64,000 bases of DNA from an uncultured Victivallales bacterium (GTDB lineage Bacteria; Verrucomicrobiota; Lentisphaeria; Victivallales; UBA1829). Positions within the stretch are counted from its first letter, which is position 1. Each line of letters opens with the position of its first letter. Made by a program: the position numbers and the translations under genes. The notes below the pieces were generated by a model. It worked only from the letters and a program-made list of their open reading frames with translations, was not told where the DNA came from and searched no databases. Of this stretch, positions 36,543 through 44,794 are shown piece by piece. The DNA lies in the NCBI GenBank assembly GCA_944391115.1, contig CALXSJ010000003.1:62001-126000 (forward strand), written 5' to 3'.

Positions 36543-39455
36543 ATGACCAAACGGAATGCATATGCCATGAAATGTTTTCTGACTCTTCTGCCGCTGCTTT
36601 TCGCAGCCTCTCTCCTGTCCGCCGCGGATTTCCGCTGCACGACGGAGAATCCTTACAACAATCTTTTCCGAAAGGGGAAGGCCGTGCGCCTGAAGTTTTC
36701 CGCAGGGAAACTTTCCGTGTCAACACCCCTGAAACTGCATGTGGAGATTTTCGACCATGCCAGCCGCCGTGTCCGGAAACAGACGCTTCCAGTTGCCGTC
36801 CGTCCGGACGGGAGCTGGGAGACCGTGCTGGAGGCGCCCGGGGACCGCTACGGATATTTCCGTGTCAACGCCTCCCTTTCCAACGGAGAGACCCTGCCGA
36901 AGCTCGGCAGCCGTCCCGCCGGATGCATCACCTATGCCGTTCTGCCTTCCCCGGAGGAACGCAGGCTTCTTCCCCTTGAGGAGAGCTTCTGGGGACTGAT
37001 GGGCAATGCGCACGGAAAGGCTGATCTGCGTCCGTGGATCGGTTCGCGGATCAACAGCATTGTACTGGCGCGGACGCCGGAGGAATACCGGAAGACGCTG
37101 GCGGAATCGGCAAAACGGCGCACTCCGTGGGAGGTTTACGGATATGAGACCTTCCGCGTTTACAATTCCGTCGCTTCGCAGCTGACTCCGGAGCAGCTTG
37201 CGAAACATACAAAAGGAGGAAGGGGCACCTTGATCCGCTTCACGGATGCGGAAGGGGAGAAACTCTTTCTCCGGGCCTACGCCGCGGTGGCGTCCCGGGC
37301 CTCCTGGCAGCTCGGGATCAACAAGGTGATGCGTTACCAGGCGCTCTGGGAGCCGGATCTGGCCATGACCGACGAGGAGATCATCGCGGTTTCGAAAACC
37401 GCGTTCCGGGCTGTCCGCAAAGCCGATCCGACGGGAATTCTCATGGGGCCGTGCCTCATGAGCATCAACGACATGACCGTCGCCCGCATGCAGGGACTGT
37501 GTGAAAAGGGCCTGCTGAATTATGTCGACGAAATTTCCCTGCATCCCTATACCTATCTTCCGGCCGAGCACAATCATTTCGTGGAAAGCATCCGCGCGCT
37601 GAAGAAACTCCTCGCCAGATACGGGAAGGGCCGGGACATTCCGATCCGCGGCACGGAATCCGGCTACAGGTGCGGGAACTCTCCGGACGAGGAATATCTG
37701 AAGATGTACGGACTGCTCCGGGCGAATCTCATTCTGCTGGGAGAGGGGTTTGCCTCCAATGAGATTTTCTACGGATTTGATTTCGGAAACGATCTCGGCG
37801 ACGCGGCGAACGGCGATTACGGATTGTGCTACAATCTGGAACTGGATCTGAAACAGCCGCAGCGCAGGTATTCCACAAGCACGGTTTCGCCGCGGCCTGT
37901 TTTCGCCGCCATCAGTGCGGCGTCCAAACTTCTTGAGGGCTGCCGCGGGGTTGCCCCCATTGAATATCTGGGGCGCAACATTCTGGGATACGTGTATGCG
38001 GACCGGGCGGGCAATCACAAAATCGCCCTCTGGAACTTCGGTGGAGGAAGCGCGGAAGTCGAAGTGCCTGTCGGACGTGAGAAAATCACCGTTGCGGACA
38101 TCATGGGAAACTGCAGGGAAATGCGCACCCGGAACGGCAGTTTGAAGCTGAAGGTTGCCGAGGAGCCTGTTTATCTGCTGGATGTCCCCGGGAGTCTCTG
38201 GGGCAGGGAGGCGGAACGGAAACTGAGACTGGACGGCACGGAATTCCGCTGTATTGCCGGCGAGTCCGCCGTATTATCCGGGCGTGTGCCTCCTGGCAGC
38301 GGAAAAGTCTCTGTGTTCAGCAGAGAGCTGCCGTGTCTGAACCGGACCGTCATTCCCGGTGCGGACGGACGTTTTTCCGTCCGTGTTCCGGTTCCTCTCC
38401 ATACCGCAACGGATCAGTATGCCGTCTTCTTCCGCTGGGAAGACGCGGGTGGAGTTCTGGCCGCGCGGGGGGCATCCGTCGTGGTGACCGCGCCGGTGAA
38501 AATCAGATCGATTGTTCCCGCTGCCGTTGCCGGGAGTCCGGGCGTGGAGGTGGAGCTGGAGAATCTGAGTTCCGGGAATCTGGACGGCATGCTTGCCACC
38601 CGCATCCGCGGAATTCCGCAGGCCCGCAGGCGAATCCCGTTTGCGCTTGCTCCGAAGCAGTCGGAGAAACTGCGCATTGCGTTTCCCCGTTACCGCCCGG
38701 ATCCCTTTTCCCTGCAGAAGATTGAAGTGACTGCAATTCCGCGGGGGAAAAGCCCGGTTGCGGAAACGGCGGAACGGAACTTCTTCTTTGCAAAACGCCA
38801 TCCCGGGACCGACATGAGGATTCCCGGCGTGTGGGGCGATCCCCGCAGAAGCCGGATCCCGCCGGACAGCGTCGTCCGGAGCGCGAAGTTCCATTCCGGG
38901 GAGAAAGATTTGTCCGCCGGAATCGCCGCGGGATGGAATGACGAATTCCTGCTTTTCGATGTCCTGGTGTCCGACGACTGTTTTCTTCAGCCCTACCGCG
39001 GTTTCCAGATCTGGTACGGGGATTCCATCCAGCTCGGACTTGCGAAGCGGCGCGTTTCCCCCTCCGGAGCGAACGATCTTGCGAAACGTCATGAACTTGC
39101 ATACAGCGAGATCAATTTCGGGCTGTCGTCATCCGGACCGGTGGCGAACCGCGCTGTCAGTTTCGATACGGACGCCTTTCCGCTCAGCGACATTCCGCAA
39201 TCTCTTCTTCCTCTCTCGATTTCCCGGAACGGATCGCTGATTCACTACCGGATCGCCGTCCCGTGGACGTTCCTGAACATCCGGAAACCGGTCCCCGGAG
39301 ACACCGTTTACTTTGCACTGACCGTGAACGACCGCGACACCCGGGAGCAGACCGATGTCTCCGCCATCGGGATTTTCGAACTGAAGAAAAGCGCGCCGAA
39401 CCGGTTCGGCGCACTGACGCTGCTGGCGCCGGGAGAGGAGATTTCCGGAAAATAA
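36543..39455 (+). CDS. Large secreted TIM-barrel glycosidase with C-terminal CBM9-like domain
   Basis: A 970-residue exported protein (signal region ending LLSAADF). An N-terminal beta domain (about 30-140) is followed by a clan-A-like barrel (about 150-500) containing QALWEPDL and RGTESGYR, whose glutamates are candidate acid/base and nucleophile, and DEISLHPY. Beta domains then lead to a DOMON/CBM9-like C-terminus (RGFQIWYGDSIQLGL, HYRIAVPWTFL). It probably cleaves a polysaccharide outside the cytoplasm; the family cannot be named. The start at 36543, five bases after the upstream stop codon, is preferred, with the ATG at 36567 as alternative. Confidence 0.72.
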   Translation: MTKRNAYAMKCFLTLLPLLFAASLLSAADFRCTTENPYNNLFRKGKAVRLKFSAGKLSVSTPLKLHVEIFDHASRRVRKQTLPVAVRPDGSWETVLEAPGDRYGYFRVNASLSNGETLPKLGSRPAGCITYAVLPSPEERRLLPLEESFWGLMGNAHGKADLRPWIGSRINSIVLARTPEEYRKTLAESAKRRTPWEVYGYETFRVYNSVASQLTPEQLAKHTKGGRGTLIRFTDAEGEKLFLRAYAAVASRASWQLGINKVMRYQALWEPDLAMTDEEIIAVSKTAFRAVRKADPTGILMGPCLMSINDMTVARMQGLCEKGLLNYVDEISLHPYTYLPAEHNHFVESIRALKKLLARYGKGRDIPIRGTESGYRCGNSPDEEYLKMYGLLRANLILLGEGFASNEIFYGFDFGNDLGDAANGDYGLCYNLELDLKQPQRRYSTSTVSPRPVFAAISAASKLLEGCRGVAPIEYLGRNILGYVYADRAGNHKIALWNFGGGSAEVEVPVGREKITVADIMGNCREMRTRNGSLKLKVAEEPVYLLDVPGSLWGREAERKLRLDGTEFRCIAGESAVLSGRVPPGSGKVSVFSRELPCLNRTVIPGADGRFSVRVPVPLHTATDQYAVFFRWEDAGGVLAARGASVVVTAPVKIRSIVPAAVAGSPGVEVELENLSSGNLDGMLATRIRGIPQARRRIPFALAPKQSEKLRIAFPRYRPDPFSLQKIEVTAIPRGKSPVAETAERNFFFAKRHPGTDMRIPGVWGDPRRSRIPPDSVVRSAKFHSGEKDLSAGIAAGWNDEFLLFDVLVSDDCFLQPYRGFQIWYGDSIQLGLAKRRVSPSGANDLAKRHELAYSEINFGLSSSGPVANRAVSFDTDAFPLSDIPQSLLPLSISRNGSLIHYRIAVPWTFLNIRKPVPGDTVYFALTVNDRDTREQTDVSAIGIFELKKSAPNRFGALTLLAPGEEISGK

Positions 39456-39470
39456 TGCGGATTCTTTCCT

Positions 39471-41273
39471 TCAGAAGAGATCCTGTTTTGCGCTGAGCAT
39501 CTTCCGGTAGCTGTCGAACACGCCCGCCTTGGAGACGAATCCGAGGTATTTCCCGTTTTCCACAACCGGAAGATTCCAGACATGCAGATTTTCGAAGAGC
39601 AGCGTGGCGTCATGCAGGGAATCCGTCGCTTCCAGCGCGGGACCTGTCGGCGACATGATGTCGAAAACCAGCACCATGTCATACAGTTCCGTGTCCAGAA
39701 GGAACGGGCGGATGTTCTCCACGCGGACGATGCCGACGATCGCGCCCTCTTCGGAGATCACGGGGAAGATGTTCCGTTTGGATTTCATCAGCGCCTTCAG
39801 GAGCGTGCGCAGCGTATCGGTCTGCCGGACCGGGACGTAATCGTTTTCCACGAGGTCGCGGAGCTGTTTGCGCATCATGATGACCGCTTCGTCCTTCTGC
39901 TCCGGCGTTCCGCCCTTCATGGCGATCATGGACTTGTAGACGTTGTGCCGCGCGATGCGTTTGCTGATGAAGCTGGAAAGCGCCACGACAATCATCAGCG
40001 GAACGAAAAGCTTGTAGCCGCCGGTCAGTTCCGCGATCAGGAACATGCCCGTGAGCGGCGCGTGCATGACGCCGGCGAGGACGCCGCCCATCCCGACCGC
40101 GACGCAGTTGACGGGGTCGATCACGGTCACTCCGGTGAGATTCAGGATTTTTGAAATGAAGTAGCCGAGAAAGGCTCCGATGAACATCGAGGGGCCGAAG
40201 ATCCCTCCGTCTCCGCCGCTCTCGATGGAGACCGCCGAAACGAACGGCTTGATGACGATCAGGATCCCCAGAAGAACGACCAGCGCGTTCGGACCGCTGA
40301 ACCAGGTGGTGACCGGGCTTCCCGCCGCGATGGCGCTCTCGTTTCCGGCAAGAAGGCTGGAGACATATCCGTAACCTTCGCCTTTCAGCGCGGGAAACAG
40401 CAGGAAGAACACGTAGAGAATGAGGCAGCCGAGCGCGCCGCGCACCCAGACGTTCCTGAATTTTTCCGCCCGCTTCGCTGTGACGATCGATGTCCGGATG
40501 ATGAACGAGGAAACCAGCCCGGCCGCAAGCCCGATCAGGACATAATACGGGATGTTGCTGACGGTCCATGCCGTCCCCTCGCTCAGCTGGATGAAGGTGT
40601 CCTGGCTGTAGAAGAGTTCCGAAACCACGGCCGCCGCCGCGGAGGCCATCAGGAGCGGAACCAGCGCCGGAACCGAAAAGGAGGGCAGGAGGATTTCGCA
40701 GGCGAAGAGCGCTCCCGCGACCGGGCTGTTGAAAATCGCCGAGATGCCCGCGCCTCCGCCGCATGCCAGCAGAAGGGTCCGGCTCTCGCGCCCGAGCTGA
40801 AGCACCTTCGCCACATTGGAGCCGATTGCCGAACCCGTCAGGGCGATCGGCGCCTCGAGTCCGGCGGACGCGCCCATGCCGACCGCCAGTCCGCTGGTGA
40901 TGATGTGGGAATAGGTTTTGCTGCGGGGCAGGTCGCTTGTGCCGTTGGTGGTTGCCGCGATGACTCCCGCAAGGCTTTTTTCATACGGCCCCTTGTTGAA
41001 GAAGAGCCGGACGATGACGATGCAGCCGAAGATGCCGGCCGCCGGAACAAGCGGGAGGACCCACATCATCCAGGGGAGGCGTCCTCCGAGCATTTCCGCA
41101 AAGCTGTGGCAGCTGTGCGCAAAAAGTTTCAGCAGCACGGCCGCGCTTCCGGAGATGACTCCGACGGCGATGCTCAGAAGAAGAATGTAGCCCTTGTCTC
41201 CGAGCGTCCGGTGAATGACGCCCATGAAGGAGTAGTTCTGAATAACCCGTTTCGTGAAGGCAAGAAATTTCAT
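39471..41273 (-). CDS. CLC-family chloride channel/transporter with CBS pair
   Basis: A 600-residue membrane protein. GMGASAGLEAPIALTGSAIG carries E140 at the gating-glutamate position; AIFNSPVAGALFACEI and SGGDGGIFGPSMFIGAF complete the CLC pore motifs. Residues about 466-600 are two CBS domains (FPVISEEGAIVGIV; WNLPVVENGKYLGFV). The second acid of the FACE-E pair used for internal proton transfer in CLC-ec1 is Ile194 here. The frame is open 102 codons upstream but that part is antisense-like overlap of nrdR, so the ATG at 41273 is used; it lacks a clear ribosome binding site and is probably coupled to nrdR, seven bases upstream. Confidence 0.9.
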   Translation of the reverse strand: MKFLAFTKRVIQNYSFMGVIHRTLGDKGYILLLSIAVGVISGSAAVLLKLFAHSCHSFAEMLGGRLPWMMWVLPLVPAAGIFGCIVIVRLFFNKGPYEKSLAGVIAATTNGTSDLPRSKTYSHIITSGLAVGMGASAGLEAPIALTGSAIGSNVAKVLQLGRESRTLLLACGGGAGISAIFNSPVAGALFACEILLPSFSVPALVPLLMASAAAAVVSELFYSQDTFIQLSEGTAWTVSNIPYYVLIGLAAGLVSSFIIRTSIVTAKRAEKFRNVWVRGALGCLILYVFFLLFPALKGEGYGYVSSLLAGNESAIAAGSPVTTWFSGPNALVVLLGILIVIKPFVSAVSIESGGDGGIFGPSMFIGAFLGYFISKILNLTGVTVIDPVNCVAVGMGGVLAGVMHAPLTGMFLIAELTGGYKLFVPLMIVVALSSFISKRIARHNVYKSMIAMKGGTPEQKDEAVIMMRKQLRDLVENDYVPVRQTDTLRTLLKALMKSKRNIFPVISEEGAIVGIVRVENIRPFLLDTELYDMVLVFDIMSPTGPALEATDSLHDATLLFENLHVWNLPVVENGKYLGFVSKAGVFDSYRKMLSAKQDLF

Positions 41274-41280
41274 GAGCTTG

Positions 41281-41739
41281 TCAGCGTTTCTTCGCCCCCA
41301 TGGTGCGGATCTCGGAGATGAATTCCTCAATATCCTTGAAATCGCGGTAGACCGAGGCGAAGCGCACATACGCCACCTTGTCGAGCTGGCGCAGCGCGGC
41401 CATCGCCTTGTTGCCGATTTCCACGCTGGGGATTTCCCTGTCGTATTCGGATTCGATTTCCGAGACGATTTTTGAAAGCAGCGCATCAATCTGCTCGGGC
41501 CGGATGTTCCGCTTCCAGCAGGCTTTCTCAATGCCGCGCCGGAGCTTTTCCCGGTCGAAATCCTCGTGGGTGTTGTCACGCTTCAGCACTTTGAGCTCCG
41601 CCTGGATGATTTCCTCGTAAGTGGTGAAGCGGTGCCCGCAGCTGAGGCATTCCCGGCGGCGGCGGACTCCCGCGCCCTCCTTGGTCGCCCGGGAATCCAT
41701 TACCTTGTCGTCCTGGCAGGCGCATCGTGGACATCTCAT
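41281..41739 (-). CDS. nrdR: Transcriptional repressor NrdR
   Basis: A 152-residue protein of standard NrdR size. The zinc ribbon is C3-P-R-C6 with C31-L-S-C34 (RRRRECLSCGHRFTTYE). The ATP-cone domain follows (VLKRDNTHEDFDREKLRRGI, and KVAYVRFASVYRDFKDIEEF). NrdR senses ATP/dATP and represses ribonucleotide reductase genes through NrdR boxes. No ribonucleotide reductase gene lies in the window. It is the middle gene of a three-gene minus-strand unit: TIM-barrel isomerase, nrdR, CLC. Confidence 0.97.
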   Translation of the reverse strand: MRCPRCACQDDKVMDSRATKEGAGVRRRRECLSCGHRFTTYEEIIQAELKVLKRDNTHEDFDREKLRRGIEKACWKRNIRPEQIDALLSKIVSEIESEYDREIPSVEIGNKAMAALRQLDKVAYVRFASVYRDFKDIEEFISEIRTMGAKKR

Positions 41740-41776
41740 GATTCCGAATTCTCCGTCAAAAGGGTTCGCGCGCCGG

Positions 41777-42667
41777 TTAAAGCGGGTTGGCGACGAACGA
41801 TTCGCCGCGGCATCTCTTCAGATAGTTGAGTCCGGCGACCTGTCCGGTCATTTCCAGTTCGCCGCGGTAGACCGGGTCGTGCCATCCCTCGATGTCGATG
41901 TTCCCTTTGTAGGAGATCATGCGCAGTTCGGAGATGATGTCCGTCCAGTTGGAGTCGCCGAAGCCGGGCGTGCGGTGCCAGCACGGGATTTCCTTCCCGT
42001 AGTAGCCGTGTTTCGCGATGACGTCGCGCCGGATCGTGGCGTCCTTGCCGTGGATGTGGAAGAACTTGTGCCCCCATTCCCGGATCTGCGGCATCGGGTC
42101 GATCAGCTGAACCATCTGATGGCAGGGTTCCCATTCCAGACCGATATTGTCCATCGGGACGGCTTCGAACATCAGTTCCCAGGCGTCCGGATTGATGGCG
42201 ATGTTCCAGGAACCGCTTTTCCAGTCGCCTCCCATATTGCAGTTCTCGAAGGCGATCCGCACACCCTTTCCCGCGGCGTATTCGGTCAGCGGAAGCCAGA
42301 TTTCACGGAAGCGCGCGATATTGTCCGGAATGGATTTTCCGATCTCCCTTCCGGTGAATCCTGTCACAAGATTGCTGCCGAAGAGCGCGACCGTGTCGAT
42401 GGCGTGCCTGAAGCACTGGCGCGTGACTTCCGCCTCTTCCGTGTGCTCCAGCATGTTGCCGAATACGGAAATGTTGGAAACCTCGATATTGTTTCTGCGC
42501 AGGATCGGCATCACGGATTCCGCGAGCTGTTCCGGAGCGAACCCGTTGAATTTGCCGCCTCCGTAGGTGAAGGCAAAGCATTCGAAGCCGTGAGGAATGA
42601 TCTGTTCAATGTAGGAGGCCGCTTTTTCATTGGCCTGGACCATGGTGCCGATTTTGATCTGATGCAT
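41777..42667 (-). CDS. Xylose-isomerase-like TIM-barrel sugar isomerase/epimerase
   Basis: A 296-residue AP-endonuclease-2-like barrel. IAFENCN, IGLEWEPCH, FFHIHGKDA and IDIEGWHDP supply the conserved Glu, His and Asp residues of the divalent metal site typical of sugar phosphate isomerases/epimerases. AGGGAG-type GGGAG lies upstream of the ATG at 42667; the frame extends 18 codons further without a binding site. No signal peptide. The substrate is unknown. It is the first gene after a good promoter, and nrdR starts 37 bases downstream. Confidence 0.87.
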   Translation of the reverse strand: MHQIKIGTMVQANEKAASYIEQIIPHGFECFAFTYGGGKFNGFAPEQLAESVMPILRRNNIEVSNISVFGNMLEHTEEAEVTRQCFRHAIDTVALFGSNLVTGFTGREIGKSIPDNIARFREIWLPLTEYAAGKGVRIAFENCNMGGDWKSGSWNIAINPDAWELMFEAVPMDNIGLEWEPCHQMVQLIDPMPQIREWGHKFFHIHGKDATIRRDVIAKHGYYGKEIPCWHRTPGFGDSNWTDIISELRMISYKGNIDIEGWHDPVYRGELEMTGQVAGLNYLKRCRGESFVANPL

Positions 42668-42723
42668 TGTCGTTTCTCCCGTCGGTTGCGCCGCGGAACA
42701 AATCAGCGGCTTTAAAACCATTT

Positions 42724-42752
42724 AAAATATCAGCGGATTGCCGGGAAATCAA
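42724..42752 (-). promoter_or_regulatory. Promoter of the isomerase-nrdR-CLC unit
   Basis: On the minus strand, TTGATT (42752-42747), 17 bases, TATTTT (42729-42724), about 55 bases before the ATG. Confidence 0.5.
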
Positions 42753-42792
42753 GTCCAAGTTGTGAAATCGTGCTGGCTTTTTGACAAAGTTG

Positions 42793-42801
42793 TGTTACAT
42801 T
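42793..42801 (+). promoter_or_regulatory. Extended -10 element for the yjbQ-xseA unit
   Basis: TGTTACATT is an extended -10 without a well-spaced -35; the TTGACA at 42781 lies too close to serve it. The same TGTTACATT occurs at the cassette C promoter. Confidence 0.35.
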
Positions 42802-42840
42802 GCTCTTCAGTGAAATACGGAAAAACAAGGAGGACCGCCC

Positions 42841-43260
42841 ATGAAGAGTTACCGTAAGGAACTGGTGTTCAACATTCCCGGACGCCGGGGATTTGTCAAC
42901 ATTACGCCGCAGATTCAGAAAGCGCTGGAGGAGTCCGGCATCCGCGAGGGCCTGCTGCTCTGCAACGCCATGCATATCACGGCGTCCGTCTTCATCAACG
43001 ACGACGAGTCCGGACTGCATCAGGATTACGACAGATGGCTGGAAAAGCTCGCGCCGCATGAACCGACCACCGCCTATCTGCACAATCTCGCCGGAGAGGA
43101 TAACGCCGATGCGCATATGAAGCGGCAGATCATGGGCCGCGAGGTCGTGATCGCTGTGACCGGCGGCAAACTTGATTTCGGACCGTGGGAACAGGTGTTC
43201 TACGGGGAATTCGACGGCGGCCGCCGGAAACGCGCGCTCATCAAGATCATCGGTGACTGA
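42841..43260 (+). CDS. YjbQ/UPF0047-family protein
   Basis: A 139-residue protein with the family's conserved core: [38 protein letters not shown] and [19 protein letters not shown]. Family members show secondary thiamine-phosphate synthase activity in vitro, but the physiological role is unclear. AAGGAGG precedes the ATG. It is the first gene of a compact four-gene unit with an inositol-phosphatase-like enzyme, a site-2 protease and xseA. Confidence 0.9.
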   Translation: MKSYRKELVFNIPGRRGFVNITPQIQKALEESGIREGLLLCNAMHITASVFINDDESGLHQDYDRWLEKLAPHEPTTAYLHNLAGEDNADAHMKRQIMGREVVIAVTGGKLDFGPWEQVFYGEFDGGRRKRALIKIIGD

Positions 43261-43263
43261 GTG

Positions 43264-44145
43264 ATGGACTCCTGGAACGCCGGGCGCGTCATCGAGCTTT
43301 TTGCCGCGTGCGGAGAACTTGCGCTTTCCATCAAAAAGCGTCCGAACACGATGCTCAAGAGCGACCGCACGCTCGTGACCGACGCCGATCACGCGGTCGA
43401 ACGCTTTCTTTCCGACGCCCTGTGCTCCGGCGATGAAAACGTGCATCTTCTCGGCGAGGAGACCCATCGGAACCGGACGGAGTCCGGACTTGCCGCCGCG
43501 CTGACCGGAAAAACCTGGATCGTCGATCCGATCGACGGCACCGCCAATTTTGCGCACGGCCGGACGCTGTGGGGAATTTCCATTGCGTTTGCCGAGGGCG
43601 GTATGATCCGCGAGGGCGGCGTCTACATGCCCGAACTTGGAGAACTGATGATTTCATCCGGTGCGGAAGCGTATTACGCCTCCGTGTCCGGCGCGCCCGA
43701 CGCCGCCGCGCTTGCTTCCGCGATGCGGGAAATGACACCGCCGCAGATCCGCTTCGACGATTCCGCCTCGGTCAATCTCTCGCAGGCGATGACGAAACGC
43801 GGCGTGTTCCGGGGACCGAATCCGGTGATCGCCACGGGGACATGCGCCTATTCCTGCGTCGAGCTCGCCCTCGGAAAGGACGCCGCCTACATCACGGGCT
43901 GCAAGATCTGGGACATTGCCGGCGCGCTTCCTTCGCTGCGTGCACTCGGATTCCACGGACGGACGCCCGCCGGGGACGATCTGCTCACGGGGGAGATCAG
44001 CGGGCGGCTTTACGATCTGGATTTCCATTCCCCGCGTCTCTTTTCCATTCGCGGGCAGACGATTCTGGCTCTGAACGAATCCATCATGGATGCTGTGGCG
44101 GTGTCCTGTGTATGGCCGGAATCCGCGAAAAAACTTTCTTCCTGA
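43264..44145 (+). CDS. Inositol-monophosphatase-family phosphatase
   Basis: A 293-residue cytoplasmic enzyme with the metal-binding motifs GEET, WIVDPIDGTANFAHG and CKIWDIAGALPSL that define the IMPase/FBPase/CysQ superfamily. It hydrolyses a small phosphate monoester such as inositol phosphate, PAP or fructose bisphosphate; the subgroup is not decided. An in-frame GTG one codon earlier is an alternative start. It begins three bases after the yjbQ-like stop codon, so translation is probably coupled. Confidence 0.92.
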   Translation: MDSWNAGRVIELFAACGELALSIKKRPNTMLKSDRTLVTDADHAVERFLSDALCSGDENVHLLGEETHRNRTESGLAAALTGKTWIVDPIDGTANFAHGRTLWGISIAFAEGGMIREGGVYMPELGELMISSGAEAYYASVSGAPDAAALASAMREMTPPQIRFDDSASVNLSQAMTKRGVFRGPNPVIATGTCAYSCVELALGKDAAYITGCKIWDIAGALPSLRALGFHGRTPAGDDLLTGEISGRLYDLDFHSPRLFSIRGQTILALNESIMDAVAVSCVWPESAKKLSS

Positions 44146-44157
44146 GGAGAAATCGAC

Positions 44158-44793
44158 ATGCTTTTCATTCAGACGCTCTGGACCAATCCGGTTTATTTCT
44201 GCATGGTCTGCCTGATTGTGATTTTTTCCGTCTGCGTGCATGAATACTTTCACGCGCAGATGGCGGTATGGGAGGGCGATTATACGCTTCAGGATCATCT
44301 TACGCTCAATCCCATGAAGCAGATGGGGCTGATGTCGCTGGTGATGATGGCGTTTTTCGGCATCGCCTGGGGCGGCGTTCCCGTGGACCGTTCCCTGCTC
44401 CGGCGGCGCTGGAGCATGCTGCTCGTGTCCGCGGCCGGGCCGTTCGCCAATTTCGTTTTGTTTCTGACCGGTGCGATCCTGCTTGGACTGTGTTCCCGGC
44501 TTCCGCTTCCGGAGGGCAATGAAAAGGCGATGCTTCTTCAGTTCCTGAGTTTGTTCGGCATTTACAATTTCGTGCTTCTCGTCTTCAATCTGATCCCCGC
44601 GCCGGGACTGGACGGCTGGCAGATTCTGGCGAGCATTTTTCCGAAGCTCAACACCATTTCCTCGGAAGCCGTCAAGGGATTCATGCTTTTCATCATTCTG
44701 CTTGCCTTTTTTGCGGTCAATTTCATTTTCATTCTCGGAAGTCTTATGGTGAACATCATCGCCTGGCTGATCGCCGGGGCGGGGGCCGCGTGA
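44158..44793 (+). CDS. Site-2 protease family (M50) membrane protease
   Basis: A 211-residue polytopic membrane protein. HEYFH (28-32) is the HExxH zinc motif inside the first helix. NLIPAPGLDGW (144-154) provides the third zinc ligand, D152. It has about five or six membrane helices and no PDZ domain, as in the compact Rv2869-unlike group of small M50 proteins. It cleaves substrates within the membrane; the target is unknown. TGAGGAG before the ATG serves as ribosome binding site. Confidence 0.93.
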   Translation: MLFIQTLWTNPVYFCMVCLIVIFSVCVHEYFHAQMAVWEGDYTLQDHLTLNPMKQMGLMSLVMMAFFGIAWGGVPVDRSLLRRRWSMLLVSAAGPFANFVLFLTGAILLGLCSRLPLPEGNEKAMLLQFLSLFGIYNFVLLVFNLIPAPGLDGWQILASIFPKLNTISSEAVKGFMLFIILLAFFAVNFIFILGSLMVNIIAWLIAGAGAA

Positions 44794-44794
44794 C

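Noticed and set aside
34831-36726. 631-codon minus-strand frame opposite the secreted propeller-like protein
   Set aside because: Low-complexity antisense composition; the plus strand has a ribosome binding site, a signal peptide and operon spacing.
41274-41579. 102-codon N-terminal extension of the CLC protein
   Set aside because: It overlaps nrdR in another frame and is Ser/Arg/Pro-rich without membrane segments; CLC proteins begin near the chosen ATG.
42781-42786. Perfect TTGACA before the yjbQ-like gene as a -35 box
   Set aside because: No -10 lies 16-18 bases downstream; the TACATT present is only nine bases away, so an extended -10 was preferred.
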